DNA from: Acidimicrobiaceae bacterium
GTDB lineage: Bacteria > Actinomycetota > Acidimicrobiia > Acidimicrobiales > Ilumatobacteraceae
Direction: 5' to 3'
Assembly: GCA_016722025.1 (NCBI GenBank)
Contig: JADKGZ010000002.1
Coordinates: 321,971 to 385,970, forward strand
DNA length: 64,000 nucleotides
Numbering within the stretch: the first letter of the stretch is position 1; every line of letters begins with the position of its first letter. Below the pieces are notes generated by a model. The model was not told the DNA's origin. It did no database searches and was given only the letters and a program-made list of their open reading frames with translations. This document shows positions 1 through 7,280 of the stretch, piece by piece. The translations under genes and the position numbers were made by a program.

Positions 1-1
1 G

Positions 2-244
2 TATGCGGCCGGGCTGGCGCACGCCACCGACCCGTTCGAGGTGGGCAAGCTCATCCACCACGTGATCACCACCGACCGGCCGCAACTGCGGTACGCGGTC
101 AGCTGCGGCGCAAAGGAGCTGATCGACGGGCGGGCGGCCATCACCGACGAGCAGTGGACGGCGCTCGGCGCAGCGGCCGACGACGACGCCTACTACGCCG
201 GCTTCCGCGCTGCCTTCGGCCTCGACCTCACCGACCTGGGCTGA
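2..244 (+). CDS. C-terminal end of a short-chain dehydrogenase/reductase (partial)
   Basis: The gene enters from the left edge; 80 residues remain before the TGA at 242-244. The visible part reads YAAGLAHATDPFEVGK, then IHHVITTDRPQLRYAVSCGAK. This matches the family's C-terminal pattern, in which a conserved Asp-Pro precedes a helix and a 'rp.lRy.vG.da' strand. The Rossmann nucleotide site and the Tyr-x3-Lys catalytic pair lie outside the window, so the substrate cannot be inferred. Family assignment rests on this tail only. Confidence 0.6.
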   Translation, partial: YAAGLAHATDPFEVGKLIHHVITTDRPQLRYAVSCGAKELIDGRAAITDEQWTALGAAADDDAYYAGFRAAFGLDLTDLG

Positions 245-270
245 CAGCCCCGCCCACCGACCGCCCCGCC

Positions 271-295
271 AGCTCAGCTCAGCTCAGCTCAGCTC
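271..295. repeat. five tandem copies of the pentamer AGCTC
   Basis: Five perfect AGCTC units run from 271 to 295. They sit between the converging SDR and PPOX genes, and the last unit overlaps the PPOX stop codon (TCA on the plus strand at 294-296). It is a simple-sequence tract, and copy number would be expected to vary by slippage. Confidence 0.85.
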
Positions 296-614
296 AGGGA
301 GCGAGCGCAGGGCGGTGCAGCACGGCGTGCGTGGGGGTGAACACGACGGCGTCGCCTTCGGCTGCGGCGGTGCCGTCGAGAATCAGGCTGTACTCGCCCG
401 CCAGCGGGTGCGGGAAGACCATCGTGACCCCAGGTCGCGCCTCGATGTTGGCCCGCGTGGAACGGCCCACCGTGGCGTGCAGCATGCCGTCGCGAACATC
501 GGTGGGCACCGCCAGCGAGTGTGCACGCAGGCCGTCGCCGACCGTCACCAGGTAGCCCCAGGGGTAGGCGGCCAGCGTGGCAGCCAACTCGCTCAACTCG
601 ACGGGAATGCTCAT
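294..614 (-). CDS. PPOX-family (pyridoxamine 5'-phosphate oxidase-like) small protein
   Basis: The protein has 106 residues and begins MSIPVELSELAATL. It has the layout of a small split-barrel flavin or F420-binding protein: a short N-terminal helix, the strand pair GYLVTVGDGLRAHSLAV, then LHATVGRSTRANIEARP and a C-terminal half with YSLILDGTAA. The family binds FMN or F420 and acts as oxidases, reductases or binding proteins; nothing here fixes the substrate. The M23 peptidase gene lies 16 bases upstream on the same strand, so the two may be cotranscribed. Two other PPOX-type genes occur in the window (6903-7280 and 44606-45028). Confidence 0.7.
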   Translation of the reverse strand: MSIPVELSELAATLAAYPWGYLVTVGDGLRAHSLAVPTDVRDGMLHATVGRSTRANIEARPGVTMVFPHPLAGEYSLILDGTAAAEGDAVVFTPTHAVLHRPALAP

Positions 615-630
615 GCGCGAACCGTGCTCA

Positions 631-1323
631 TCAGTAGACCTTGCACTCGACGGGAACCGGGCGCAGCAAGGTCAGCGGGTCGACTGCGGCACCGCCGCCG
701 GGATGGATCTCGAAGTGCAAGTGGTAGTTGCCGGCGCCGGGGTTGCCGGTGTCGCCGACGTACCCGATCAGTTGGCCCTTGGTGACCTTGCTGCCCTTGC
801 TGAGCCCATCCGCGAAGGCCGACAGGTGGGCATAGATGTAGTACGTGCCGCCGGTGGCGGCAGTGAGCTGCCACAGGTTGCCCGACAGGCTGGCACCCGA
901 TTGGTTGCTGCCGGCCACCACTTGCAAGGTGAGCGTGCCATCGACCATCGCGAACACCTCCTGACCCTTGGTGGCCAGGATGTCAATGCCTTCGTGGGCG
1001 CGGCCCCCGCTGCGCCCGTCGCCGAAGTTGCTGAGGATGTCGCAACGCGGCACTGGCGCCATCGGGAAGTTGGCCGGCGCGACCGGCGCGGGTGCCACCG
1101 GTTCGACCGGCGCGATCGGCGCGATCGGTGCGAGGCGTTGTGCGGGCGCCAACGCCTCGGCGGGCTGAGCAAGCGGCGGTGCCTGCGCGACCGGCACGGC
1201 GTGCACGACGGGTGGGGCCGCCGCTGCCGGTGCGTGAGGCGACAGCATCGACGATGCGGCCACGGCGGTTGCCGCAACCAGCAACATCGCACGGCTGGAT
1301 CGAGGGTGCAGTAGACGAGTCAT
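631..1323 (-). CDS. secreted M23-family (LytM-type) peptidoglycan peptidase
   Basis: The protein has 230 residues. The N terminus (MTRLLHPRSSRAMLLVAATA, ending near APAAAA) is a signal peptide. An Ala/Pro-rich linker with APIAPIAPVEP follows to about residue 90. The C-terminal half is the M23 zinc metallopeptidase fold, with HEGIDI (HxxxD) and HLHFEIHP (HxH) supplying the zinc ligands. These enzymes cut peptide cross-links in the cell wall or act as LytM-type activators; all ligand residues are present, so catalysis is likely. I chose the ATG at 1323 because the signal peptide starts there; an in-frame upstream extension looks non-coding. A weak hairpin (GGACCG/CGGTCC, 1341-1365) lies in the leader. 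Confidence 0.88.
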   Translation of the reverse strand: MTRLLHPRSSRAMLLVAATAVAASSMLSPHAPAAAAPPVVHAVPVAQAPPLAQPAEALAPAQRLAPIAPIAPVEPVAPAPVAPANFPMAPVPRCDILSNFGDGRSGGRAHEGIDILATKGQEVFAMVDGTLTLQVVAGSNQSGASLSGNLWQLTAATGGTYYIYAHLSAFADGLSKGSKVTKGQLIGYVGDTGNPGAGNYHLHFEIHPGGGAAVDPLTLLRPVPVECKVY

Positions 1324-1453
1324 CACGTACAAGATCTCCAGGACCGAAAGAGGGTTCGACGGTCCGCCCGGATGCGAGAGCCTACCTGCGCCGGATGTTC
1401 GGCCGCCCGCGCCCCCGTGAACCGATCGACGTCGTGGGCCCGATAGAGACAGC

Positions 1454-2407
1454 ATGAACAGCTCCACGCTCCTGCAGCAAGGGCCTCGCTGGGTTGCACC
1501 CGACCCTGCCTCGCGGCAGCCGGCGCCGCGCACAGCCCGCGTCACCCTCTTCGTCGCCCTGGGCACCATCGCCGCCGTTGCCAGCATGTTCGTGGGCAAC
1601 CAGGCGGTGCTGGCCATCGCCTTCCTGTTCGCGATCTCATGGCCGCTGGAACGGCTGTGGCGGCGTCATCCGGTGCCGGTGCGCCGGCTGGCGCTGCGCA
1701 CCGACCTCGCCTACGCGGCGGCGCAGCCCCCACTGCAGTTCGTCTCGGTCGTCGTTGCCGTCGTAGTGGGCGGGTTGTCACTGGCCTGGCTGCCCGGTCT
1801 GTTGTTGCGTCCGTTCATCGCCGGTCTGCCACCACTGGCGCAGACCCTGGGCGGCTTCTTCGTGTTCGACTTCCTCATCTACTGGACGCACCGTTGGGGC
1901 CACACCGTGCCGTTGTTCTGGCGCTTCCACTCGGTGCACCACAGCACCCGACACCTCGATTGGATCTCGGGGTTTCGCGCTCATCCCTTCGATGGGGTGT
2001 TCATCGCTCCGGTCATCGTGTTCTTCATCGCCGCCGGTGTCGACAACACCGTCACCGGTGGCCTGGCGCTCGTGCAGTTCCTCGCCGGCCTCGGTGCGCA
2101 CCTCAACGTTCGGTTCAAGCTGCGCCCGCTGTGGCCGATCGTGCTGACTCCCGAGTTCCATCACTGGCATCACGAGGTGCGGCCGGAGGCCCATCGCACC
2201 AACTACTCCACCTTCCTGCCACTGTGGGACATCATGTTCGGCACCTACCGGATGCCGAAGGACGAGCGCCCGCAGCACTACGGCATTCCCGGCCCGATGC
2301 CCGACGGCATCCTGCAGCAGCTGGCCTTCCCGATGCGCGGGGCACGTGCCGACTGGCGCCGGTGGCGGCAAGGGCGACATGCCCGTCGGCACGCGTCCAC
2401 GGCGTGA
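1454..2407 (+). CDS. membrane fatty acid hydroxylase / sterol desaturase superfamily protein
   Basis: The protein has 317 residues and several hydrophobic segments (about 27-60, 75-115, 165-195). The di-iron histidine boxes of the superfamily are clear: HRWGH near residue 146, HSVHH near 159 and HHWHH near 236. Members hydroxylate or desaturate lipid-like substrates in the membrane using O2; the substrate here is unknown. The stop overlaps the GTG of the sigma-factor gene by four bases (GTGA, 2404-2407), so this enzyme is probably the first gene of the following regulatory run. Confidence 0.88.
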   Translation: MNSSTLLQQGPRWVAPDPASRQPAPRTARVTLFVALGTIAAVASMFVGNQAVLAIAFLFAISWPLERLWRRHPVPVRRLALRTDLAYAAAQPPLQFVSVVVAVVVGGLSLAWLPGLLLRPFIAGLPPLAQTLGGFFVFDFLIYWTHRWGHTVPLFWRFHSVHHSTRHLDWISGFRAHPFDGVFIAPVIVFFIAAGVDNTVTGGLALVQFLAGLGAHLNVRFKLRPLWPIVLTPEFHHWHHEVRPEAHRTNYSTFLPLWDIMFGTYRMPKDERPQHYGIPGPMPDGILQQLAFPMRGARADWRRWRQGRHARRHASTA

Positions 2408-2943
2408 GTGCGCGAGCTGCCACGCTGGTGCCTGTGACCGCGCCGTTGCGCACCGACCCCGAGTTGCTGACCGCGATCGCACGCGGCGACCGAGGCGCGC
2501 TCGAGGCGCTGTACCACCGGCATGCACGCTGGCTGCTGGTGCGCCTGCACCACCGCTGCGCCGATGCCGACGTGGTCGACTCGGCGCTGCAGGACACCTT
2601 CATCTCGGTGTGGCGCAGCGCCGGCAACTATCGCCCCGAGGCCGGCGAGGCTGGGGCTTGGCTGTGGTCGATCGCGCTGCGCCGGCTGATCGATCACCTG
2701 CGCCGCCGGCCACACCCGACGCCCACGGCCACGCTGCCCGAGCCCGAGCCGCTGCCCCCACCGGGAACGCCCGTCTACGACCTGCTCTCCCGCCTGCCGG
2801 CCGACCTGCACGCGGTGGTGCAGGCCGTGTACGTCGACGGTCTCACCACTGCCGAGACCGCCGTGCTGCTGGGCATCCCGCAGGGCACGGTGAAGAGCCG
2901 TCTCGCCAGAGCCAGGCCGCTGCTCCAGGAGGTGCTGCGATGA
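2404..2943 (+). CDS. RNA polymerase sigma factor, ECF (sigma-70 family)
   Basis: The protein has 179 residues. Region 2 (about 20-90) includes LYHRHARWLLVRLHHR, VVDSALQDTFISVWRSA and the helix ending in LIDHLRRR. A Pro-rich linker (PTATLPEPEPLPPPG) joins it to region 4 (LPADLHAVVQAVYVDGLTT, then ETAVLLGIPQGTVKSRLARAR), a helix-turn-helix that reads the -35 box. The GTG at 2404 overlaps the previous stop, and the stop overlaps the next ATG (ATGA at 2940-2943). This chain of four-base overlaps suggests coupled translation. A second in-frame GTG at 2434 is an alternative start. Confidence 0.88.
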   Translation: MSARAATLVPVTAPLRTDPELLTAIARGDRGALEALYHRHARWLLVRLHHRCADADVVDSALQDTFISVWRSAGNYRPEAGEAGAWLWSIALRRLIDHLRRRPHPTPTATLPEPEPLPPPGTPVYDLLSRLPADLHAVVQAVYVDGLTTAETAVLLGIPQGTVKSRLARARPLLQEVLR

Positions 2944-3682
2944 ACAACACACATCCGGGCAACGACCCCGGTCCCCACCCCGGTGACATCCTCGAACAGC
3001 GGCTCGCCACCAACCTCGACGCGATCATGGGCGAGATCAACGCCCCGCCCCGTAGTCGCTTCGAGCGGGCGCTGCTCGCGTTGCGGGTGCCCGAGCCCTC
3101 CGCCCGCTTGGTGGCCGCCACTCCCGTGTTGCGGTGGTCGTGGTTCGCCGCCGTCGGCGTCGCGCTGCTGTTCGCTGCGTCGGCCGGCGCCGAACAGTGG
3201 CAGCCGGGCGATCAGCTCGCCGTCTTCCTGGCACTGGCGCCGTTGGTGCCGGTAGTGGGCGTTGCGCTCGCGTACGGGCCGTTGGCCGACCGTGCGCACG
3301 AAGTGGCCGTCGCGGCACCGCTGTCGGGTGTGCGGTTGCTGCTGCTGCGCACGCTCACCGTGTTGGTGGCGGCATCGGTGATGTCGTTCTCACCGTGCTC
3401 GCGGCACCCACGCACGGCTGGCTGCGCATCGCGTGGCTGCTGCCCGCACTCGCCACCACCAGCACTGCGCTTGCGCTGTCCACACGCCTCGGAGTGCGAT
3501 CCGCGGCGATCGCCGTTGCAGTCGGATGACTCGCCATGGTCATCGTCGTCGCGCAGGTCCGCGACGATGCCACGGCGCCGTTCCATCTCATCGGCCAACT
3601 TGCAGCCGTGGTGGTGGCCGTTGCGGCCACCACCGTGCTGCTCGGCGATCGCCGCCGGCTCGACCGCTGGAGCGACGCATGA
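2940..3682 (+). CDS. integral membrane protein between sigma factor and ABC ATPase (frameshift and in-frame stop)
   Basis: The protein starts MNNTHPGNDPGPHPGD. It has an N-terminal soluble stretch of about 65 residues, then hydrophobic segments (VLRWSWFAAVGVALLFAAS, VFLALAPLVPVVGVALAYG). Near 3370 the reading moves to another frame (DVVLTVLAAPTHGWLRIAWL), consistent with one missing base. A TGA at 3527-3529 then interrupts that frame, after which sense continues (MVIVVAQVRDDATAPFHLIG to RRRLDRWSDA) up to 3682. Read through, it is a protein of about 245 residues and roughly six membrane segments. By position it could be an anti-sigma partner or an ABC permease; no HxxxCxxC zinc motif is visible. 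The single-base changes may be sequence errors. Confidence 0.6.
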
Positions 3683-4335
3683 CGGCCCCGTCGATGCACT
3701 TGCACCAGGTCGAGCACCGCACGTCGGCACGGTTCACGCTGCGCGTGCCGTCACTCACGATCGGGCCGGGCGTGACCACCGTGCTGGGCCTCAACGGGTG
3801 CGGCAAGACCACGCTGCTACGCCTGCTGGCCACGGTGATGGCACCCACCGCCGGCGAGGTCTCCGTCGGCGGCCAGGTGCTCACCGACACGAACCTGTTG
3901 GCGGTGCGCCGACGACTGGGCTACTTACCGCAGGACGACTCGGTGCCGCGCCGGCTGACTGCGTTCGACCACGTCGACCTGGTGGCCGTCATGCGCGAGC
4001 TGGGCCCCGACACCCGCGGCCGCCGGGCCGCGGTGCACCGCGCGCTACGCGAGGTGCAGCTCACCGACCTGACGGGCGAGCGGTGCGGGCGCCTCTCCGG
4101 TGGTCAGCGACGACGGGTTGCGCTGGCGGCAGCGCTCGTCGGCGACGCCGAACTGCTGGTGCTCGACGAGCCCGATGCCCATCTCGATCACGAGCAGCGC
4201 CAGCGCCTCACCGACTCGTTGCGCGCACGGGCCGGCGGCGCCACGATCGTCGTTGCCACGCACGACGAGCAGTGGGCCAGATCGGTCGCCGACCGCGCCA
4301 TCCGTCTGGCCGACGGCAACCTCATCGCGACCTGA
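3679..4335 (+). CDS. ABC transporter ATP-binding protein
   Basis: The protein has 218 residues and a complete nucleotide-binding domain. Walker A is GLNGCGKTT (about residues 36-44), the Q-loop is GYLPQDD, the signature LSGGQRRRVALAAAL, Walker B LLVLDEPDAHLDHE, and the switch histidine lies in VVATHDEQW. Its ATG overlaps the preceding membrane-protein stop (ATGA, 3679-3682), so the two are probably made together and may assemble. The family drives export, and sigma/membrane/ABC groupings are common in actinomycetes. The substrate is unknown. Confidence 0.88.
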   Translation: MTAPSMHLHQVEHRTSARFTLRVPSLTIGPGVTTVLGLNGCGKTTLLRLLATVMAPTAGEVSVGGQVLTDTNLLAVRRRLGYLPQDDSVPRRLTAFDHVDLVAVMRELGPDTRGRRAAVHRALREVQLTDLTGERCGRLSGGQRRRVALAAALVGDAELLVLDEPDAHLDHEQRQRLTDSLRARAGGATIVVATHDEQWARSVADRAIRLADGNLIAT

Positions 4336-4368
4336 GCGGCCTGCGCGGCCTGCCACGACGACGCACGC

Positions 4369-5280
4369 TCACGGCGCGTCGGCGAAGTCGCCGTCGACGA
4401 TCTCCTGATCCTCCGGGTCGGCGATCGCGACCGCCTTGGCCGCAGCCCAGGCGGCCAGTCCTTCGTCCTCGCGGCCGAGGGCGCGCAGCGCCCGGGCACG
4501 CGCCTCGTGCGCGTAGGCGAGGTCGAAGTCGACGAGGCCGAACTGCTGGCACTGGGCGAGGCTCGCGTCGGCGTAGTGCAGCGAGCGCTCCGCGTGCCCC
4601 ACCAGCAGGTGCACCTTGGCCAGCATGTACAGCGCACGCGCCTCGTTGGCCGGGCCGGTGCCCTTTGCGCGCTGCCAGTGGTAGGCCGAGCTGTAGGCCC
4701 TGCGCAGCATCTCCTCGTCATCGCCGGCAGTGCGGTCGGCCGTGCCGATGAGATCCCACAGCGAGTTGTTGCACTCGATGCCTTGGGCGCGGTGCCAGTC
4801 GCCGGCGGCGTCGTCGATCACGGCCCCCTGCCCGCTGGTGGCCGGGGGAAGATCCTCGCCGGTCTCCAGCAGGGTCTTGAGACCATCGAGGATCCACACC
4901 CAACCGTCCTTCACGTGCGCCCAGGTGAGCGGGCTGCGGGCGAGGTCGCCGTGGATCACGTCGAGCTGCGTGAGCCCGTCGCCGGCAATGGCCAGCGTCC
5001 ACTCCACTCGCGACGGCGGCTCGGCCTCCATCGCTGCGTCGTACAGCACGTGCCAGGTCTGCACCAACCGGTGCGGCGCCTCGCAGGCCTCGATCGTGCC
5101 GTCGAGCGCAGGGCTGCCATCACCCATCGACGTGCGGTACGGCTCGCCGGTGACCGGCGGGGCGTCGAACGCGGTGCCGTGGAAGTAGCGACGGGTGAAC
5201 GCCGGGTCGAGCAAGGCGTTCCACACCTGCTCGATGGGTGCCTTGATGAAGATGCGGTACTGGTGTCGGGTGATGGCCAT
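4369..5280 (-). CDS. AHSA1/SRPBCC-domain protein with C-terminal TPR-like extension
   Basis: The protein has 303 residues. Residues 1-145 are an AHSA1-type START fold (ITRHQYRIFIKAPIEQVWNA at the start; TWHVLYDAAMEAEPPSRVEW; DGWVWILDGLKTLLETG at the end). Residues 150-300 are helical and repeat-like (ARALYMLAKVHLLVGHAERS, YADASLAQCQQFGL, YAHEARARALRALGREDEGL), as in TPR arrays. The AHSA1 half may bind a hydrophobic ligand. It follows an ArsR regulator by 36 bases with an AAGGA ribosome site, the usual ArsR-AHSA1 pairing. The TPR-like tail is the uncommon part. Confidence 0.82.
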   Translation of the reverse strand: MAITRHQYRIFIKAPIEQVWNALLDPAFTRRYFHGTAFDAPPVTGEPYRTSMGDGSPALDGTIEACEAPHRLVQTWHVLYDAAMEAEPPSRVEWTLAIAGDGLTQLDVIHGDLARSPLTWAHVKDGWVWILDGLKTLLETGEDLPPATSGQGAVIDDAAGDWHRAQGIECNNSLWDLIGTADRTAGDDEEMLRRAYSSAYHWQRAKGTGPANEARALYMLAKVHLLVGHAERSLHYADASLAQCQQFGLVDFDLAYAHEARARALRALGREDEGLAAWAAAKAVAIADPEDQEIVDGDFADAP

Positions 5281-5316
5281 CGTGATTCCTTGCGTGAAAC
5301 GCCGAGAGAGGAGCGG

Positions 5317-5652
5317 CTATGCGGTCTGGTGCTCGAGGTCGAACTGCAGGTCGACCATCGCGCGAGTGAACGGTTGTGCGTACTTGCTGATCCAGCGATC
5401 GGCCAGCTGCTGGATGGGGACCGGGTTGAGGAAGTGCAACTTGGTGCGCCCCTCGCGCGTGGTGGTGACGAGATTGGCAGCCTCCAGCACGCCGAGGTGC
5501 TTCATCACACCGAACCGGGTCATCTCCGGGAACCGCTCGCACAGCGCGCGCACGGTTTGCCCGTCGCGAGTGAACAGCGCGTCGAGCACGGCGCGACGAG
5601 TGTCGTCGGCGAGTGCCTTGAACACGATTCCCTGAGTGACGTCGGCCTCCAC
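5317..5652 (-). CDS. ArsR-family winged-helix transcriptional regulator
   Basis: Starting from the GTG at 5652 the protein has 111 residues (VEADVTQGIVFKALADDTRR). The winged helix includes RRAVLDALFTRDGQTVRAL, the recognition helix MTRFGVMKHLGVLEAANLV and the wing TTTREGRTKLHFLNP. No metal-binding cysteine pair is visible, so it is the ArsR subgroup paired with AHSA1 genes rather than a classic metal sensor. I reject the longer start at 5682 because it lies inside the promoter (-35 at 5684-5689, -10 at 5660-5665). It probably represses itself and the AHSA1 gene from the dyad at 5667-5682. Confidence 0.85.
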   Translation of the reverse strand: MEADVTQGIVFKALADDTRRAVLDALFTRDGQTVRALCERFPEMTRFGVMKHLGVLEAANLVTTTREGRTKLHFLNPVPIQQLADRWISKYAQPFTRAMVDLQFDLEHQTA

Positions 5653-5659
5653 AAAGGGC

Positions 5660-5689
5660 ACGATACGTGACCAATGAGTCACATGTCAA
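5660..5689 (-). promoter_or_regulatory. arsR-type gene promoter with overlapping operator-like dyad
   Basis: Read on the minus strand there is a consensus TTGACA (5684-5689), an 18-base spacer and TATCGT (5660-5665), placing the transcript start very close to the GTG at 5652. The spacer holds an inverted repeat GTGAC-N6-GTCAC (5667-5682), a plausible site for the ArsR protein to block RNA polymerase. The operator role is inferred. Confidence 0.65.
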
Positions 5690-5703
5690 TGCGAACCTTG
5701 ATC

Positions 5704-5733
5704 TTGACCGGAATGGTCGGGTATCTCGATACT
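5704..5733 (+). promoter_or_regulatory. peroxiredoxin gene promoter
   Basis: TTGACC (5704-5709), an 18-base spacer and GATACT (5728-5733) match the vegetative sigma-70 consensus well. They predict a leader of roughly 35 bases ahead of the peroxiredoxin ATG at 5775, which has an AAGGAG ribosome site. The promoter is back to back with the arsR promoter. Confidence 0.55.
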
Positions 5734-5774
5734 GTTGCACGCAGCACCGCCCATCCGCTTTCCAAGGAGCTCCC

Positions 5775-6410
5775 ATGACCGTCCGTCTCGGCGACATCGC
5801 CCCCGACTTCACCGCCCCCACCACCCAGGGCGAGATCAGCTTCCACGAGTGGCTCGGCGACTCGTGGGGCGTGCTGTTCAGCCACCCGAAGGACTTCACC
5901 CCGGTGTGCACCACCGAGCTCGGTTACGTGGCCAAGATCAAGCCCGAGTTCGACAAGCGCAACGTGAAGGTGATCGGCCTCTCCGTCGACGACGTCGCCA
6001 GCCACCTGCGGTGGGAAGGCGACATCGGCGAGACCCAGGGCACCCCGGTCAACTTCCCGATGATCGGCGACCCCGACCACAAGGTCGCCGACCTGTACGA
6101 CATGATCCACCCCAACGCCAACGACACACTCACGGTTCGTTCGGTGTTCATCGTCGGGCCCGACAAGAAGGTGAAGCTGACGCTCACCTACCCGGCCAGC
6201 ACCGGGCGCAACTTCGACGAGATCCTGCGCGTCATCGACAGCCTGCAGCTCACTGCCAACTACAAGGTGGCCACGCCGGCCAACTGGGTCGACGGTGGCG
6301 ACGTGATCATCGGTGCCGCAGTCACCGACGAAGACGCCAAGCAGCTGTTCCCGAATGGCTGGACCACCGTCAAGCCCTACCTCCGCGTCCTCCCCCAACC
6401 CAACAAGTAA
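5775..6410 (+). CDS. 1-Cys peroxiredoxin (Prx6/AhpC-TSA family)
   Basis: The protein has 211 residues, the usual length for the Prx6 group. The active-site strand is FSHPKDFTPVCTTELG with the peroxidatic Cys at about residue 45. The longer C-terminal domain of this group is present (PANWVDGGDVIIG, LFPNGWTTVKPYLRVLPQ). It reduces hydrogen peroxide and organic hydroperoxides in the cytoplasm; no second resolving Cys is seen, so an external reductant is needed. The ATG at 5775 follows a good AAGGAG site. It is divergent from the ArsR gene and stands alone. Confidence 0.93.
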   Translation: MTVRLGDIAPDFTAPTTQGEISFHEWLGDSWGVLFSHPKDFTPVCTTELGYVAKIKPEFDKRNVKVIGLSVDDVASHLRWEGDIGETQGTPVNFPMIGDPDHKVADLYDMIHPNANDTLTVRSVFIVGPDKKVKLTLTYPASTGRNFDEILRVIDSLQLTANYKVATPANWVDGGDVIIGAAVTDEDAKQLFPNGWTTVKPYLRVLPQPNK

Positions 6411-6476
6411 CCCGCTGTACGTAACGGCTGTCGGGCCGCTACCAGGCGGCGTTGACGGCGAGCCGCGTGCCCGTGC

Positions 6477-6499
6477 CTGGAGGCGCTCAGCGCTTCCAG
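6477..6499. terminator. hairpin centred on the DUF3052 stop codon, possible bidirectional terminator
   Basis: CTGGAGGCGCT (6477-6487) and AGCGCTTCCAG (6489-6499) pair over 11 positions with one G-U. The hairpin lies between the converging peroxiredoxin and DUF3052 genes and includes the DUF3052 stop. No T-run follows, so intrinsic termination is uncertain. Confidence 0.4.
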
Positions 6500-6906
6500 G
6501 GCGGGCGGTTCTCCTTGCGCATCACGAAGCGCAGGCCGCTCCAGATGTCGTCGATCGCGCAGACCTTGTTGTCGACCCAGCCGGTCTTCAACAACGTTGC
6601 CCGCAACACGTCTTCGGTGATGTCGGTGGCGACGCCGCTGGTCTTCTTCGGCCATGCCACCCACACACCGCCGGCCGGCTGCGCTGCGTCGGTGAGCTTC
6701 GCCCACTCGTCGCGCAGCGCGGCCTTCTCGGTGTAGAAGGCAACGATCACATCGATCGGCGGCATCAGGTTGCGCTGCCAGATGGCTGTGCCGACGTCGC
6801 CGAGCGTCTCCTTGAACGACGGCGGCGCATGCAGCACCGTGAACACTGCATCGTCGACGATGCCCAACTTCTTGGGCAGCGGCGTACCCGAGTAGCCCGC
6901 GCTCAC
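6487..6906 (-). CDS. DUF3052 family protein
   Basis: The protein has 139 residues and starts VEVSAGYSGTPLPKKLGI, the N terminus typical of this actinobacterial family. Other parts are VLHAPPSFKETLGD, MPPIDVIVAFYTEKAALRDE, GGVWVAWPKKTSG and the C-terminal VDNKVCAIDDIWSGLRFVMR. The function is unknown. The GTG at 6906 (with E/V codons just before it) overlaps the PPOX stop by four bases, so it is the last gene of a minus-strand run that starts with the ABC ATPase. Confidence 0.82.
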   Translation of the reverse strand: MSAGYSGTPLPKKLGIVDDAVFTVLHAPPSFKETLGDVGTAIWQRNLMPPIDVIVAFYTEKAALRDEWAKLTDAAQPAGGVWVAWPKKTSGVATDITEDVLRATLLKTGWVDNKVCAIDDIWSGLRFVMRKENRPPWKR

Positions 6907-7280
6907 TTCAACCCGCTGTTGCACATCACTCGGTCGACCTCGATCTCGATCACGACTCGGTCGTCGCGTTCCTTGGGCTGACGGTAGCGCCGCGCGTAGG
7001 CGGCCACCGCGCTGGTGACCGAGGCTGCGTCGTCGAGCACCCGCACCGCACCCTCGAGAGTGACCCACCGCGTGCCGTCGATCTGGGTGACCGAGGCTCG
7101 GCCGCTGCGGCGCGCGTTCGCAGCCTTCACGGACGGGCCGAACGTGATCACGCGCACGACACCGTCTGCGTAGGTGAAGCCAACCGGCACGGCATGGGGC
7201 GAACCATCGGCACGTTGCGTGGCGAGCACAGCCAGGTGCCGTTCGGCGACGAACTCGGCAAGCGCCGGCGACAACCGCAT
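6903..7280 (-). CDS. PPOX-class probable F420- or FMN-dependent enzyme
   Basis: The protein has 125 residues and the split-barrel pattern LAVLATQRADGSPHAVPVGF, VVRVITFGPSVKAANARRS, ASVTQIDGTRWVTLEGAVRV. This is typical of the small PPOX/F420-binding reductases common in actinomycetes. The ATG at 7280 shares one base with the permease stop (TGATG), and its own stop overlaps the DUF3052 start, so all three are probably translated from one message. A role in the transport system itself is not evident. Confidence 0.8.
   Translation of the reverse strand: MRLSPALAEFVAERHLAVLATQRADGSPHAVPVGFTYADGVVRVITFGPSVKAANARRSGRASVTQIDGTRWVTLEGAVRVLDDAASVTSAVAAYARRYRQPKERDDRVVIEIEVDRVMCNSGLK

Noticed and set aside
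1324..1453. A possible c-di-AMP (ydaO) riboswitch before the M23 peptidase
   Set aside because: Wall-hydrolase genes in actinomycetes often have it, but the conserved ydaO blocks are not visible; only a weak hairpin (GGACCG/CGGTCC) remains.
2940..3682. Calling the membrane protein a pseudogene
   Set aside because: It has a frameshift and a stop, but similar single-base breaks occur in essential genes in the same window, so a sequence error is at least as likely.
5653..5682. The longer ArsR start at 5682 (MTHWSRIVPF)
   Set aside because: It begins inside the predicted promoter spacer, and the GTG at 5652 fits the transcript start and family length.
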